Source of the DNA: Lysobacter silvisoli | GTDB lineage: Bacteria > Pseudomonadota > Gammaproteobacteria > Xanthomonadales > Xanthomonadaceae | NCBI RefSeq assembly: GCF_003382365.1 | Contig: NZ_QTSU01000001.1 | Span: 1,364,001-1,428,000, forward strand | Reading direction: 5' to 3' | DNA length: 64,000 nucleotides | In this document: one piece after another, positions 63,709 through 64,000 of the stretch | Layout of the letters: every line of letters starts with the position of its first letter | How positions within the stretch are numbered: position 1 is the first letter of the stretch | The notes under the pieces: generated by a model | Told to the model about the DNA's origin: nothing | The model's input: the letters and a program-made list of their open reading frames with translations, nothing else | Databases searched by the model: none | Made by a program: the position numbers and the translations under genes

Positions 63709-64000
63709 GGCAGCACCCGCTTGAACGGGCGCACGTCCACGCGCGTGTAGACGCCGGCGGCCACGTAGGGGTCGGCGTCGGCCCAGGCGCGGGCGGCGTC
63801 CAGCGATTCGAATTCGGCCACGATCAGGCTGCCGCTGAAGCCGGCCGGGCCCGGGTCTTCGGCGTCGATCGCAGGGCACGGGCCGGCCAGCATCAGGCGG
63901 CCTTCGTCGCGCAGCGCGTGCAGGCGCGCCAGGTGGGCCGGACGCGCCGCCAGGCGCTGGGGCAGCACGTCGCTGCCGTCATAACCTTCGATGAGATACC
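63705..64000 (-). CDS. YciI-family protein, 5' end outside window
   Basis: The frame is open to the right edge: the visible part begins [22 protein letters not shown], where YciI proteins have a start a few residues earlier. The ferredoxin-like fold continues through [61 protein letters not shown], with the conserved His and Asp/Tyr residues. YciI proteins are small dehydrochlorinase-like enzymes of mostly unknown substrate. It is coupled with bolA downstream. Confidence 0.88.
   Translation of the reverse strand, partial: YLIEGYDGSDVLPQRLAARPAHLARLHALRDEGRLMLAGPCPAIDAEDPGPAGFSGSLIVAEFESLDAARAWADADPYVAAGVYTRVDVRPFKRVLP

Overview
The window is about 70% GC, with dense coding and a strong preference for G/C in third codon positions. 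The gene families are those of a soil gammaproteobacterium of the Lysobacter/Xanthomonas group (Lysobacteraceae). Pointers to this group are the Oar-like TonB-dependent receptor in a carbohydrate locus, the rpsF-rpsR-rplI block followed by dnaB with alr further along, the 'transmembrane repetitive protein' beside nfuA, the rluC/rne divergent pair, and several families of short dispersed palindromic repeats. No phage, integrase, transposase, plasmid or CRISPR genes are visible. The species is inferred, not read from a marker gene.

Layout. 1-9.1 kb: an Lhr-type helicase (cut by the window edge), CBS and BON small proteins, an MgtC-type membrane protein converging on a ku-ligD non-homologous end-joining pair, and a DadA-like FAD oxidoreductase. 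9.2-19.7 kb: an OmpA lipoprotein, a wax-ester-synthase-like acyltransferase with a CPD photolyase, a secreted subtilase, alanine racemase, an M23 peptidase and small proteins. 19.9-23 kb: replication and ribosome genes (dnaB, rplI, rpsR, rpsF), with a perfect DnaA box ahead of dnaB. 23.3-32.3 kb: an adaptor plus two RND pump genes, divergent from two c-type cytochromes. 32.3-33.1 kb: a 195-bp tandem repeat array. 33.1-38.2 kb: the transmembrane repetitive protein, nfuA, phhB, two TonB-C-domain proteins and rluC. 38.2-42.1 kb: rne with a long leader and a very long low-complexity tail. 42.1-50.9 kb: a repeat cluster, a response regulator, an M28 peptidase, a PEP-mutase-like lyase, a cardiolipin-synthase-like protein, a TIKI/TraB-like secreted protein, tRNA-Ser(UGA), and divergent LysR/azoR. 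50.9-63.2 kb: a coherent carbohydrate-utilisation locus. 63.4-64 kb: bolA and yciI (the latter cut by the window edge).

The most coherent functional unit is the 50.9-63.2 kb locus. It holds a LacI repressor, an outer-membrane receptor, a GH144-like lipoprotein (a family that includes endo-beta-1,2-glucanases), a sugar-binding lipoprotein, two ABC permeases and a large two-carbohydrate-module glycosidase. Two near-identical LacI-type operators lie at equivalent distances before the repressor and receptor genes. No ABC ATPase is present. I infer import and breakdown of a glucan, possibly beta-1,2-linked. The second notable theme is repeated DNA: at least four families of short inverted repeats occupy intergenic space, two of them in tandem arrays (195 bp and 236 bp periods), and one family has entered the start of a gene and appears to be translated.
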